In this document: positions 1 through 12,500 of the stretch, piece after piece
Position numbering within the stretch: the first letter of the stretch is position 1
Layout of the letters: every line of letters starts with the position of its first letter
Origin: Tachypleus tridentatus
Lineage: Eukaryota > Arthropoda > Merostomata > Xiphosura > Limulidae
DNA length: 64,000 nt
Assembly: GCF_004210375.1 (NCBI RefSeq)
Contig: NC_134834.1
Location: forward strand, 151,065,009-151,129,008
Direction: 5' to 3'
Notes under the pieces: model-generated
The model's database searches: none
What the model saw: only the letters and a program-made list of their open reading frames with translations
What the model was told of the DNA's origin: nothing
Program-made: the position numbers and the translations under genes

Positions 1-299
1 GAGTTGAAAACAATACTTTTCACCAGCCTGTCATTTTTAGCTTAGACTGTTTTTTCAAACCTTGAACTGTATCCTTTCATTCTATCTTATTTTCAGAATA
101 TAGAACAAAGATATTGAAGGATTTTAATCCTTTACTCTCCATGATAATCTTATAAACGTCAATAAGATTGGTATAACCCTCTTCAAAAAATGCAAATATC
201 TTGGTGATCAGTAGAAAAACTGACAATTAAAATTAGATAACCACAACCAGATATGATTTTCTTTAGTTATAAAGGAAGTCTAAGATGAGATAAGCAATT

Positions 300-1610
300 T
301 TTGTCCAGTTAATAGAAAGTGGACAAGTGCCTGAGGGTTGTTTAAATTACTCCTCTTTTTAAAAGGAGTTGTAGGAGTTGACCTAGAGGTTATAGTACAG
401 TTCATGGGCTAAATTTAAGTTAGATAAAAGAAGTTTTTAAAATAGTTACTTAAGTCATAACCTTTGGACCTAAAAAGACCATTTGGTCTTTCAAGGCTAC
501 CTTTGTAGACCCATCTTTAGGAAAATTAAGAATTTTACTTATCAGGAAACCATCAGTTATTTTTAAAAACCATGTAAAATGCTGACCTTTGTTAGTGCTG
601 TTGATATTTACTAACTTGTAACTTAAGGGTAGGCCTACTTCCTTAACAGCAATTTAAGTCTAATATCTAATAATAAATGTAATGACTCTGAGCTTAGCTT
701 TACAAACAACTTAGAAGAATCTTGTTATAAATAACCTAATTAAGACACAAACAGATAACCACTGAAATGTTGAATAATGTCACAGTATTATTTTGCTCAG
801 AAATTGAAAATATATAACCACAAGTTTCTTTTATCTTATGATTTATAAATATATATCATCTTAACCCATCTTTCTCTGTATCAGTGAAATTTATTATAGT
901 GAAATAAAGCCACCATGGATTTTCTCAAAGGAAATCTTGACTTGCTAAATAGTCACCTTTTTAAAGAATGGTACTTCATTTTGGATGAAGGCAAGGATGT
1001 GGATTTGGTGTATTTACCAAGTTTTAATTAGTCTTAAGAAAAGTTAATTCATTTGTTGGGTGGTTACAAATAAAAAAGAAAATAGTTGTCTATCTGTACA
1101 AGTCAGATTTAGCTTATTTACAGTAAGTGTGTAGAGTATGCTTTAATCTGTGACAAAAGTATTTGTAGTATTCAGAGAAGCTCTACTAGGGTGATTCCAA
1201 GATGGACACTGGATAGGTTAAGATTTGTTTTGTTGTGGGAAAGGGTAAGAAATGACTTTATTGAAGTTAATAAGATTATGTGAGAGGGTCAAGAGAATAA
1301 TCTCTGAGTTTTTGTGATGAATTTCATAGATAAAAAGATTAAAAGACAAACATTTAAGAGATTTAGTTTAGACAGGCTAGATTCTTCTTAAGGACAGTTT
1401 TCTGCAAGGATAATTAGCTTATGTAATAAGTTACCTTTGTAGTAGTGAAGGCAAGCACTTTACAGGAGTTTAAGAAGAGAGGCAATACATTTCTTGCACA
1501 AAATGGTGGGTTGAAATGTTTTAATGTAACAAGATTAAGTGAACCTCGAAAGACCAAATGAACCTTTGTTGGCTATAGATTGTTATGTTAACTAGTTTAT
1601 AAATGGTAAC
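300..1610 (+). mobile_element. CR1-like non-LTR LINE fragment, reverse transcriptase and 3' end
   Basis: Degenerate plus-strand copy of a non-LTR retrotransposon. Around 312-400 the translation begins ESGQVPEG, the usual lead-in to the reverse transcriptase core (ESGQVPEDWKLAN-type). Around 913-1030 it reads HGFLKGN, then DEGKDVDLVYL, matching the QHGF and VDVVYLDF blocks of CR1/Jockey-type polymerases. Around 1190-1600 it resembles the C-terminal tail found in such elements, ending near a GACCAAATGAACCTTTG tail. Many stops and frame changes are present, so it is a dead fragment. The CR1-like assignment is inference from motif style. Confidence 0.65.
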
Positions 1611-2299
1611 TCTTCCTTCCATAGGATTATCTCTGAACCTTTTCCAAAAAGTCAGTATTGATGAATACTCTGCCTAAACAATCTCTCAAAGAAAGTCATT
1701 ATTGTTTATTAACTCTTAAACAGTGGCCATCATGAATTAATGCTGCTACCTACAACATTCCTGCTGTTTAAAGGTTGAGTAAGTACACCAACAGTTTACA
1801 CAGTAAACTTCCAAGTGAAGCTTAATCAGTACGTGTGTACTTGTAATATGTGACCAGCTTGTCTATAAAGACACACTATAAGTTCATTAACTTTGCTACT
1901 AGCAACAGAGCACTATCTCAGAGGTTGGAGTGAGGTATTCAATTCTTTGTCAAGATTGTTAAATTCAAAATGTAGTATATTTTGCTTACTATAATGACAT
2001 TTGTCAAATATTTGTCTAACTTGTCTGTTGAACCTAGTCATCCTGCAGTACCTTAACATTCTCAGCTAGAAATACCCAAGAGTTTAATTTCATCTGTAGA
2101 CTTTTAATGATTTATTAATTATGCCCCTATCACTCTCATTTTTATTATTTACTTATTATAAATTATTTATTAATATAATGTGATTCACTTGTGGAATGAG
2201 TTGCCATTAACAACGATGGAGATTAAAACATTAGTTAGCTATGTATTTTAAGGACATTACAGAATATTTGATCCACCCAGCTCATCCCATCTACTAAAC

Positions 2300-2800
2300 T
2301 TTAAAATGAAAATAAAACAAGGCCAGTCATTATTTAAACTATTTGTGAAGTCTTCCCTTAAATTCTCTTCAGTTAACTTCATTCACAATATTTGAAGACA
2401 ATCCATTCCAAAGACTAACCAACTCTTTAGGAAAATAAAGCTTTCTTAGCAGAAGATAATTTCTACTCTGCCAAACGTTGTGTCCATTAGTTCTGTTGTT
2501 CTCACAATTAAGTGTAAAAAGAATGATTCATCAATACTAACAACATTTCCATTAACAATCTCTAACAATCCAATTAAATTCTCTCTAATGCTTCTTTGTA
2601 AGAAAATTTCAGAGATCTTATGCTGTCCTTGTATGACAATCAATCTATCTGAGGTAACATTCTAGTAGCTCTCTCCTGAAACCTTTCCAACAGTTTAATG
2701 TCCTTCCAAAAGTAATGGCCCAAGATTGAGAAAAGTACTCCAGATGTGTAATGACCAGTGAAAAGGTAACCTGTGTAAACTTGTATTCAATATTTCTTTA
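2300..2800 (-). mobile_element. CR1-like LINE 3' fragment
   Basis: Minus-strand translation recalls the C-terminal part of CR1-like ORF2: SGVLFSILGHYFWKDI, then KLLERFQERATRML around 2690-2750, then RENLIGLLEIVNGN and a basic tail. These match the usual YCVQFWSP..KDIELLERVQRRATRMI and RRLRGDLIEVFK blocks. It is broken by stops. It lies head-to-tail against another LINE fragment, upstream of LSG1. Confidence 0.6.
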
Positions 2801-3572
2801 GGTACAACCTAAAATTGTATATACAGGAGTTTAGATGAGGAATCGGGGATTTCTTTAAAATAAAAGGATTTATATTTTTACTTATTTTAAGGTCAGTCTT
2901 GAAGGACCAAATGGCCCCTTGTGGTTATGTACAATGCAAATAAAAAGAAACAAAGGGCACTAACAAATTAATGAGTCACTCAGCTGGTATACAAGAGTCA
3001 AATTTGATTGGTTTTCTTGAACACTCAACTGGTTTACAAGGGTCAAACTTGATTGGTTTTCTTTCACAGTTTTATTTCTATCATTTGAACCTCATATAGT
3101 TTAATTAGTCTTTCCCCAACCCTTACAGATGTGAGTTTGAAAATTTGAGTACACTTGTGTACTCTATTTCCATTGGCTGTTTAAAATGTAACATCCTAAC
3201 ATTCTGCCAAACATTAATTGGAATTTTACCTTTATTGAATCCATGTTTAATTTCTTCTATGGTTTTGTAAAGTTTGTTCATTTAGCCTACCCATTACAGA
3301 CCAACTGTATTAGCAACTCTCCAGTATCCAGGCATTTGCTGTCTGTTGACTAAAAGAAATTGGGAAGAGAAGCTCACTTATATATGTATTTGTTATTATT
3401 AGGCTTGGTATAATGTTTTAGTAACAGTGATCAAACTGTAGGATTCAGTTTTCATTATTTACTTTTGTAAAAGAGATAATTGAACAAACAAATAGTATAT
3501 TTAACTTAATCTTTATTTGTTCTCAAAATAAGTACATTTATATTTTACTTATTTTTGGAATCTAGATAATAA

Positions 3573-6500
3573 ATGGGAAAGAAACAGGAAAATCTTGGAA
3601 GAAGTTTAATGAGAAACCATGGAGGAAAAGGAAAGAATACTAATGGAAGACAAAGTTCAGTAGGTGTTTTATGAGAACTTTCTTAAAGTACATATAACAT
3701 TCAGTTTTTCTTTGTTTTAGGCACTTGTTCAATTGGACATTTAAAACATCTTACAATTACATTTTTATTGTCAATTTAACTGGAACATTGCTAACATGGA
3801 ATACGTGGTTTAATGTAGTCGATTCAACTAGAACACATGCTGACGTGGACCAAGTTGTTTCATGTAGTCGATTCAACTAGAACACATGCTGACGTGGACC
3901 AAGTGGTTTCATGTAGTTGTTCTTGATGCTTGTCAGGCTGTATGGTCACCATGTTGTATTGTTTAAAAATGAATGATAATATAGCATACAGACAACGACT
4001 GTCCATTGGGCCCAACATTTCAAAAAATGAGATCCCTCTGTTAACACTTACTCTCATAGAACTAGCCCACTAAATGATCTCCCATCTAATTTTGGGATAA
4101 CATTGTATATCCTTCATCATTAGAGTGAACTATGTAACCACTATTATTAGAATTTTTGAAAACCATGTGTCTTTCTTTTCTATATTGGTACATGTGTGCA
4201 TTTTTATTTAACTTTTAATGTTTATTTTGTTAAGAAAAGAAATAGAAGTACCATTTCATATCCTTTATTACAACCAAGTTTTTATTTCACCCACTCAATT
4301 AATTGGTGCTCCAGCTAGCATGCAAGAAAGATTATTATAACTCTGAGTATATTAAACTTATCTTCACAAAATTTGGCATACTTTTAGTGAACATGGTAAG
4401 TACACAAAGGATCAGGTGTTTTAACTGTAGGTTTTAGCTGAAACCTTGACTTCAGTTGATAAAAGTGCCATCTTATTGTTTCAAAAGTGTGTTTGCAAAT
4501 CTTCAATCACTCTTCCACTTCTTTAAGTGTCATGAACTAACATAGCAAGTATAACTTTTCTCTGGCAGAGCATGTTGTGCATTGTTGGTATATGAGAATA
4601 GTTTTTTATCATCAGATTTCTTACAAATCATTTCCAGCCTCGTTCATAAGACTATTTGGATCTCCTGGGAGTAACATAGTACATTAAATTCTTAATACAG
4701 TTATGCAGAATGCAAGTAATTGATATCACTGAAACTTTATACCTTTTATCAAGTTTCTTCAATCTGTACAGTTTGATGTTACTGTAGATTTTATACCAAA
4801 GAACTGCCATATTGTATAAACATAGTTCCCTGTTGGAGTGGTACAACAATGCCTTGTATGATCTCCTTTGTTTTTGTGGTTCACAAAATCCAAGGATCTT
4901 CAAAATTAATGCCAGGCATTTTGTCTTCATCACTCTTTCTTTCCCACCTGCTGAAATGGATGGCAACTGCTTGTTGTAAAAAACACAATTGTAAAGGGTG
5001 ACATTGTGAAAGTCTTTTGTCTTCAAGTCAAGAAGACTTTTGAAATGTTCTTTACAATTGTGTTTTTACAACAGACAGTTGCAATCCATTCCAGTTTACT
5101 CTTAATACTGAACAGTCTATCAAAGAAAGCAAGAAATAAGTAATTATTCACTGTGTTCATTTCTGTGTTACTTGTGTTTTAAGACTTAAACTGAGCACTG
5201 AGAGAGCTGTTTATTTATAAACAAGACAACAAAAGTGTTAACTCCATGTTAAATACTTCTTGCACTCTTTCTTAGTAAACTATTTAAAATAATTCTGTTC
5301 ACAAAACTTTCTTTTCTTATAGAAACACACGACTGACCTTCCTGATGGTTACGACTGGGCTCGTCTTAACTTGCGTAGTGTTACCGAACAGAATGACTTG
5401 GATGAATTTTTAGCAACGGCTGAACTTGCTGGCACAGAATTCATTGGAGGTAAAGCAGTATATCCAGTTTCTTAACCAAAAATGGTGATATATAACCAAT
5501 AAAATAAGTGATACAGATGTACTGACTCAGGTTTTCAAGTGTTTTATATGTAATGTTACACTTCACAGTTTGAAATATCAATGAAACACCAGAGTTGGGT
5601 ATTTAAAAACTGCAGAAGTTTGGTAACAAGGAAAGAATTAACCATTTATAAGGCTACATTATTCTATTTTAGATTTTAAAGAGTGTTGTGACAGTTATAT
5701 TAATATTGTCTGATTAAACTCTTTTTATTACGTACCCCTATTATAAACTTTTTAAGGTAAAGTTATATTAATTAAAGCTTTTATGTCACAAAATATATTA
5801 ACTTTGACTTATTTGGATTACTTCATTACTATGTGGTTATCATTGGTTTGTCTGGCTTAAGGTGCTATTTTTGTGAATTTTTTTTCTTTCATGTAAAAAA
5901 CAGAAAATTTGGAGCACAGTATAACACATCTAACTTGTAAAAAGCTAATGACAGAAAATTTGGAGCACAGTATAACACATCTAACTTGTAAGAAGCTAAT
6001 GTCAGAAAATTTGGAGCACAGTATAACACATCTAACTTGTAAAAAGCTAATGTCAGAAAATTTGGAGCACAGTATAACACATCTAACTTGTAAAAAGCTA
6101 ATGACAGAAAAATTGGAGCACAGTATAACACATCTAACTTGTAAAAAGCTAATGACAGAAAATTTGGAGCACAGTATAACACATCTAACTTGTAAAAAGC
6201 TAATGACAGAAAATTTGGAGCACAGTATAACACATCTAACTTGTAAGAAGCTAATGTCAGAAAATTTGGAGCACAGTATAACACATCTAACTTGTAAAAA
6301 GCTAATGTCAGAAAATTTGGAGCACAGTATAACACATCTAACTTGTAAAAAGCTAATGACAGAAAATTTGGAGCACAGTATAACACATCTAACTTGTAAA
6401 AAGCTAATGACAGAAAATTTGGAGCACAGTATAACACATCTAACTTGTAAAAAGCTAATGACAGAAAATTTGGAGCACAGTATAACACATCTAACTTGTA

Positions 6501-9500
6501 AAAAGCTAATGACAGAAAATTTGGAGCACAGTATAACACATCTAACTTGTAAAAAGCTAATGTCAGAAAATTTGGAGCACAGTATAACACATCTAACTTG
6601 TAAGAAGCTAATGTCAGAAAATTTGGAGCACAGTATAACACATCTAACTTGTAAAAAGCTAATGTCAGAAAATTTGGAGCACAGTATAACACATCTAACT
6701 TGTAAAAAGCTAATGACAGAAAATTTGGAGCACAGTATAACACATCTAACTTGTAAAAAGCTAATGTCAGAAACTTTGGAGCACAGTATAACACATCTAA
6801 CTTGTAAAAAGCTAATGACAGAAAATTTGGAGCACAGTATAACACATCTAACTTGTAAAAAGCTAATGACAGAAAATTTGGAGCACAGTATAACACATCT
6901 AACTTGTAAAAAGCTAATATCAGAAAATTTGGAGCACAGTATAACACATCTAACTTGTAAAAAGCTAATGTGTATCATACCATCACTGTTAAAATAAAAC
7001 ATTACAGTGGTTATCATGGAGAAAGTATCCAGGGCTGATAACACAATAATACCATATCTGAATAGTCTTAATCTGGCATGGTCTAATGTTTAAGGTACTG
7101 GACTCATAATTTGTGTGTCATGGGTTCAAAACCTATCACTGAACACCTTGGGGATGCTACAATGTATTGGTAAAACCTGCTGCTCATTGGTGAAGTGTTG
7201 TTGGTGGTGTATTTAGGAAAGGATATTGGATAGGAACACTACAAAGATGATTCTGAGGACAACAAAGGATATTTTATAGGTTACAATCTCTTATCTTTAC
7301 TCTGTAGAAAAAGGGTAAGAGATTGCCAAGTTGGAACTTATTCACAACACAGTGACTTGCTATATAATTTATCTGATGAGTTACTGACACCTCTGAAACA
7401 TTTACTTTCTCTTAAGCACTAGATTTGCTTAACATGATACATAATGGTGCTGTTTAGATGAATTCCTACATAAAGAAAGTGATGTATAAGGTTATCATGG
7501 GAATCAATGAGATAATGACCTCTGACAAGTGGATACAAATTTAAGATTTGTAAAATGCAGACTAGAATTTAGTAGACAGTTTTGATTTGTTACAAAGGGT
7601 GACTTCTTTATTGATAAAATATCATTATTATTATTATTATTAGAAGGTGCCAACATTGAACTGTAATTGATGAGATGAGTTAGAAGGGAGTTCTAATACT
7701 GATGTTACCAGTTGTATACTGTCCTACTGATTCCCCATCTGTTACCAGAGGCCTTCTAGCTGTTTACTGTTCGACTGATTCCCCATCTGTTACCAGAGGC
7801 CTTCTAGCTGTTTACTGTCTCGACTGATTCCCCATCTGTTACCACTGGCCTTCTAGTTGTATACTGTTCTGTTGATTCTCCATCTGTGTTACCAGTGGCC
7901 TTTTAGTTGGATATTGCCCAATTAATTCCCCACCTGTGTAACCAGTTGTTGTTTCTAGCTACATCATAAAGTACTTTGTTTTGTAGTATGTGATCTCTGA
8001 ATATTGATCAATTTCATAGGTGCCATTTTAGCCTTTGCAGTATAGAGGAGGTCAGTATCTTGCCAGTAGAGTTCTTTTGGACTCCACAGTACTTTCTGTA
8101 AACTTATCAATTTCCTGACTTACTTACATCCAGATATACTCTTACCATGCAACTACTGTGCTCTGTCATGTGAGGATCAACCACTCAAGACTCTAAGCAA
8201 TACTGTCTGTTACCAATGTTGTAGTGGAGGTTTATACTGCCTATATAACACAGGATTTAACTTCATTGTCTTGACAGGTACATGATAGGGGAGACCATAA
8301 TACAAGATTTAATCCAATTGTCTAAAAAGGTGACATGGTATCTAGTAACAATTTATTGTTAAGTAAGAGGTAAAAAAAAAAAAGCAAACAGAATTTTAGA
8401 GTCAGGGTGTCATGTAAATATAGCTTGTTATGAAAACAAATTGCTGATTTGGGCCACCAGGTTCTCAAACACACGCTGTTTTGTTAACAGATATGTATAT
8501 ACTTGAAAATGAAATTAGAGCTTTTAATATTTTTAGGGCATATGATGGTACATGTAAAAATTTATTCTTTTGTTTGTTACAGAGAAACTAAACATTCAGT
8601 TTGTGAACCCTAAAACTAGAATTGGTCTGTTGTCAGAGGAGGAAAAAAAAAAAAATTAAAGAAACTCAAGAAAACCATAAACAGCTTTTATCAATTCCAA
8701 GAAGGTCAGTTTGTATTCTAGTTACATTACAGAAAGAAGATCCAAGTTTGTTAACTGATTAAAAGATATTATTTCTTATCTGTATGAATTTAGTTCACTT
8801 GGATTTTAGAAAGCTTATGGTTATGTAATGCATATGTTTGGGACAAAAATGACATCATTTGGAGTTGAGTGTAAGTTAATTGGATGAATTGGTTAAGCAG
8901 AAAATTATTAATAGAGTTCAGACTCAGTGATTGACTGTTATGGGTGATGTATTTCACATATCTGTTGTTTGGACATTGAGTTGTAGAGGGCTCAGAGGAG
9001 AGCTGTCAGAATGATTCTAATTAGAAAGGACATTGAATACAATAAGACAAGATGTCATTAATTTATGATATTTGAAAGGTCAAATATTTCAACTTAAAGA
9101 AGTTTATTTCACTGATATGGTGGTATATCTCTTGGCTAGATTTTCATACAGAATGGTATAGGTTTCAGGTTTACAGGAGTGCAAGAAAAAAGATTGAGAA
9201 ATATGTAGTCAATCCAGGTTGGATTTTCTATTTCTGTTCTGTTGACAAAGTTTAGGGATGAGAACATTTGTGATGGATATTGAGTGATGAAAAATATTGT
9301 GAATGAATTTAATTGTGGCTTTCAAAAAAAAAATGAAATATGTTAATTATTATTTTTATTCAGTCATGTGTTTACTGTTTTTATGATATTCAATTTATTA
9401 ACATTTGAAGGAGTGGTGCATTGGGTGGTGAAGCATGTGTTCATATAACAAGGTTTGTTTAGCTAGTTTTTGTTGTTTTATATCATAGTTTTGGTTTCCA

Positions 9501-12500
9501 CCAAGATATCTGAATGCATTTCATGTTTGAATTTGTGGTTTTATGGAAATTTTATACATAAGGATATCGACTGATAAAATAAAAATGTCAATAAAAATTA
9601 GCTGAAAGGGAACATTTATCACAATAAACATATTTTTGTGTTATATGTTTTCACATATTAAGAGGGAAGGTTTTGAAATACGTTCTTACACTTTAATGTG
9701 TCTTAAAAATGTACATAAAGACACTTTAGGTCAATTTTAAACCACCTTGACTCTGGAAGTGTATGTATAGACATTTCAGGTCCGATGAAACTAAGTTAAT
9801 TTTACAATATCTGAAATTAGTTTTTATAAGTGCTTATCATACTTGTTACTAAATAACTGGACCAATCCGAAAAACAACTAAAAAGATTATAGGAATAACT
9901 ACTTTTTATTGATCTATGGTGCTGTTATTGTAGCTAATTCTGTAACTGAAAATTATCAGACCACTGTGGGACTACAACACCACACCTGAACAACTGGACC
10001 AGAATGAAAAAAATAGCTTCCTTGAGTGGCGTCGACAACTCTCTCAGTAAGTAGTGGCTTTTTTTTGTGTACATGTGTCTGCTTAATATAATTTGTGAAG
10101 CTTACCATGAAGAAACAATTAATTCATCTGTATTTTAGAAACTAATTACTGCTGTAGTGAAAATTGGTGTTTTGTTTATGTGTATTTTGAACATTAAACT
10201 TGGCAGTAGTACATCATTGTTACTGGCTGAGGATAAAATAAGGGATATCTGTGTATTTCAAATATAAATCATTGTAGTACATGTCATCATTATTTGCTAA
10301 GGATAAACCAGTGTATGTTTATGTATTTTGAACATAAATCTTGGCAGTATATCTTATCACTACTTGTTAAAATGTTACTGTAAAGCAATGTTATATCTAT
10401 ATACTCTTAATACTTAAAAAGAGAGATTTTCCTCCCAACTTTCTTTTGTTATTTTGTAAGACATGTCAAATTTTAATACAAAAACCTAGTTGTGATCAAA
10501 GTACTTATATATGTTTGGTCTGGCATGTTTGTGAATTTACAAGGAAATTTGATTCTGAACAATGTATTTTGAAATAACCATTGTGTGATTGTCTTCAAGG
10601 CTGGAAGAGACAGAACACTTGATTTTAACACCATATGAGAAGAACTTAGAGTTTTGGAGACAGTTATGGAGAGTTCTGGAGAAAAGGTAGTAAACTGTTT
10701 GTGTGTTTACACTCACCTTGAGAATTAGATACTTTAGTCATACTATTAGCTGCAATGTCAATTTTGAGTTTCAGTTATTGTTTAAAATCATTGCCAACTA
10801 CTTTAACTCACTGGTATTAATTGTTGTTTCACTAAACAGGTGTCATGTTTCTCTAACTGTTATGACTTTTTTTATACAAGAGTTTTGAGGTGCATTTCTC
10901 ATCAGGGTTTTTTAACACTGCTGGTGTGTTACAGTTTGCCCTTGCTTTATGTTTAGAACTTACAGATGTTACACAAAATCACAGATTTTATTTTTATTAT
11001 TATTAGTGGTAACAAAGTTATTTGAGGTTTCAGTAATTAACAGAATTAAAATGTTTTTATTTTCATTTTAATGTGAAATAAATATTTTAAAGTTTTGTAA
11101 GCCTAGAGAATAAAAATTTATTTTGTAGTATCGGGATGAGGTTTTCCTACCAAATAATATTATTGAAATTTGTTGATGGCTTTCAGTAGGTAATTTAATT
11201 TTTTTTTTGTGGCAGAATAAGTACAATGTTTCAACAACTACTGTTGTTGATTTTGAGTACAAACACAAAACATTACATACATGGTGTGTTGGGAATTAAA
11301 GACAATACTTTTTATACTGGCTATTCAATTAAATCGAGGGTGGGTGGGCTAGTTGCTGCACTTAATGCTGTGTAGCATATAATATACACTAGTACTATTT
11401 GTAAAGCTTATTAATTAAACCAAAATACATTGTGCAAGTTTTTCACTTACAGTCGAACATGTTACTTTTATTGTCAGTTTCAGTAAAGTGCAGACCTGTA
11501 TAACTATACTATCCCATCAACTGTAACTAATTCACCCATAAGTAAATTGAAAAGCATAATTACTTGTTTATCATTCAATCAAAATACATCTGGGCTAATA
11601 ATTACCTGTTTACCATTAAACCACGACATATTTGGGCCAATAGTTACCTATTTATCACTCAACCACAACACATCTGTACGAATAACTACCCATTTGTCAC
11701 TAAACCACAATACATCTGTGCCAATATTTACCTGTTTATCACACAACAATTATACGCAAACTGTTAACACCAAATTTAAAAAAGTTTTCCAAGAGAGAAG
11801 ATCAAAATAGTTTTGATGAACCACTGTCTCACTGGGAGTTTTCTTGGTGTCCTGGTGGATTAGTTTGTCATCATTCAAATTTAATATTTTGTGTTTATAC
11901 TTCAAAATGACTGCATTCATAGTTAAAATGCTGTAAATATTCTGAGCTAAAAGTATTTTCCATAAAAAACTGTCAATGATTTTGAGTTTGTAGTGTCAAG
12001 ATACAGTTTCAAAAGTTCTCATGACATTCCACATGCAGTTTTGAATGGATTAATATTTTTGAAACAATGTTTAATAATTGGTTGCCTTAATTATTTTCAT
12101 TTTTCTTACACATTTTGGTAAAGTTTTGTATAAAGAAATATGCCTAAAAATAGTGGTTGTATTAATATATTTTAGTTATATAGTTGATTGATTTGTTTTG
12201 TGAATATAACTCTCAGTGACTTAGTTAACTGATATATTTTGTGAATATTTCTTAGTGATATTATAGTACAGATTGTAGATGCCAGGAATCCTCTGCTATA
12301 TCGTTCTGAAGACCTGGAGCGTTATGTTAAAGAACTAGGTGAAAACAAACAAAATTTAATTCTTGTTAACAAGAGTGACTTCTTGACTGCTGAACAAAGG
12401 TGTGTTCGTTTCTTAGTGAGAAAGTTTGTTAACATTCTGCTGTTAGTAGATCTGTACAGTGAGTAATACTTCTCAAAACTATCTAGTCTGGTTATAAGTA

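Larger units (their letters stand above)
1..3572. other. Repeat-rich 5' flank of LSG1
   Basis: Apart from the two LINE fragments (300-1610 plus, 2300-2800 minus) I see no coding sequence. At 2990-3065 a short near-duplicate occurs (ACTCAGCTGGTATACAAG and ACTCAACTGGTTTACAAG, about 45 bp apart). A pyrimidine-poor AG at 3564-3565 just before the LSG1 start codon could be an acceptor for a 5'UTR exon, but no upstream exon or promoter is recognisable. Confidence 0.4.
3660..5322 (+). other. LSG1 intron 1
   Basis: Non-coding. It holds a 48-bp direct repeat near 3815-3910 and a long inverted repeat at 4951-5093, both listed separately. A 124-codon minus-strand reading frame at 4652-5026 overlaps the inverted repeat. 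I do not recognise it, and it has no gene context. Confidence 0.6.

Noticed and set aside
4652-5026. 124-codon minus-strand frame in LSG1 intron 1
   Set aside because: It overlaps the inverted repeat, has no family I recognise, and an intronic transposon remnant is more likely. I could not exclude a real ORF.
5901-6969. CRISPR-like regular repeat
   Set aside because: The units are contiguous without unique spacers, and the genome is animal. It is a minisatellite.
5857-7044. Reading frames of 350-395 codons on both strands
   Set aside because: They are products of the 51-bp minisatellite, whose unit length is a multiple of three. They have no splice context or recognisable domain.
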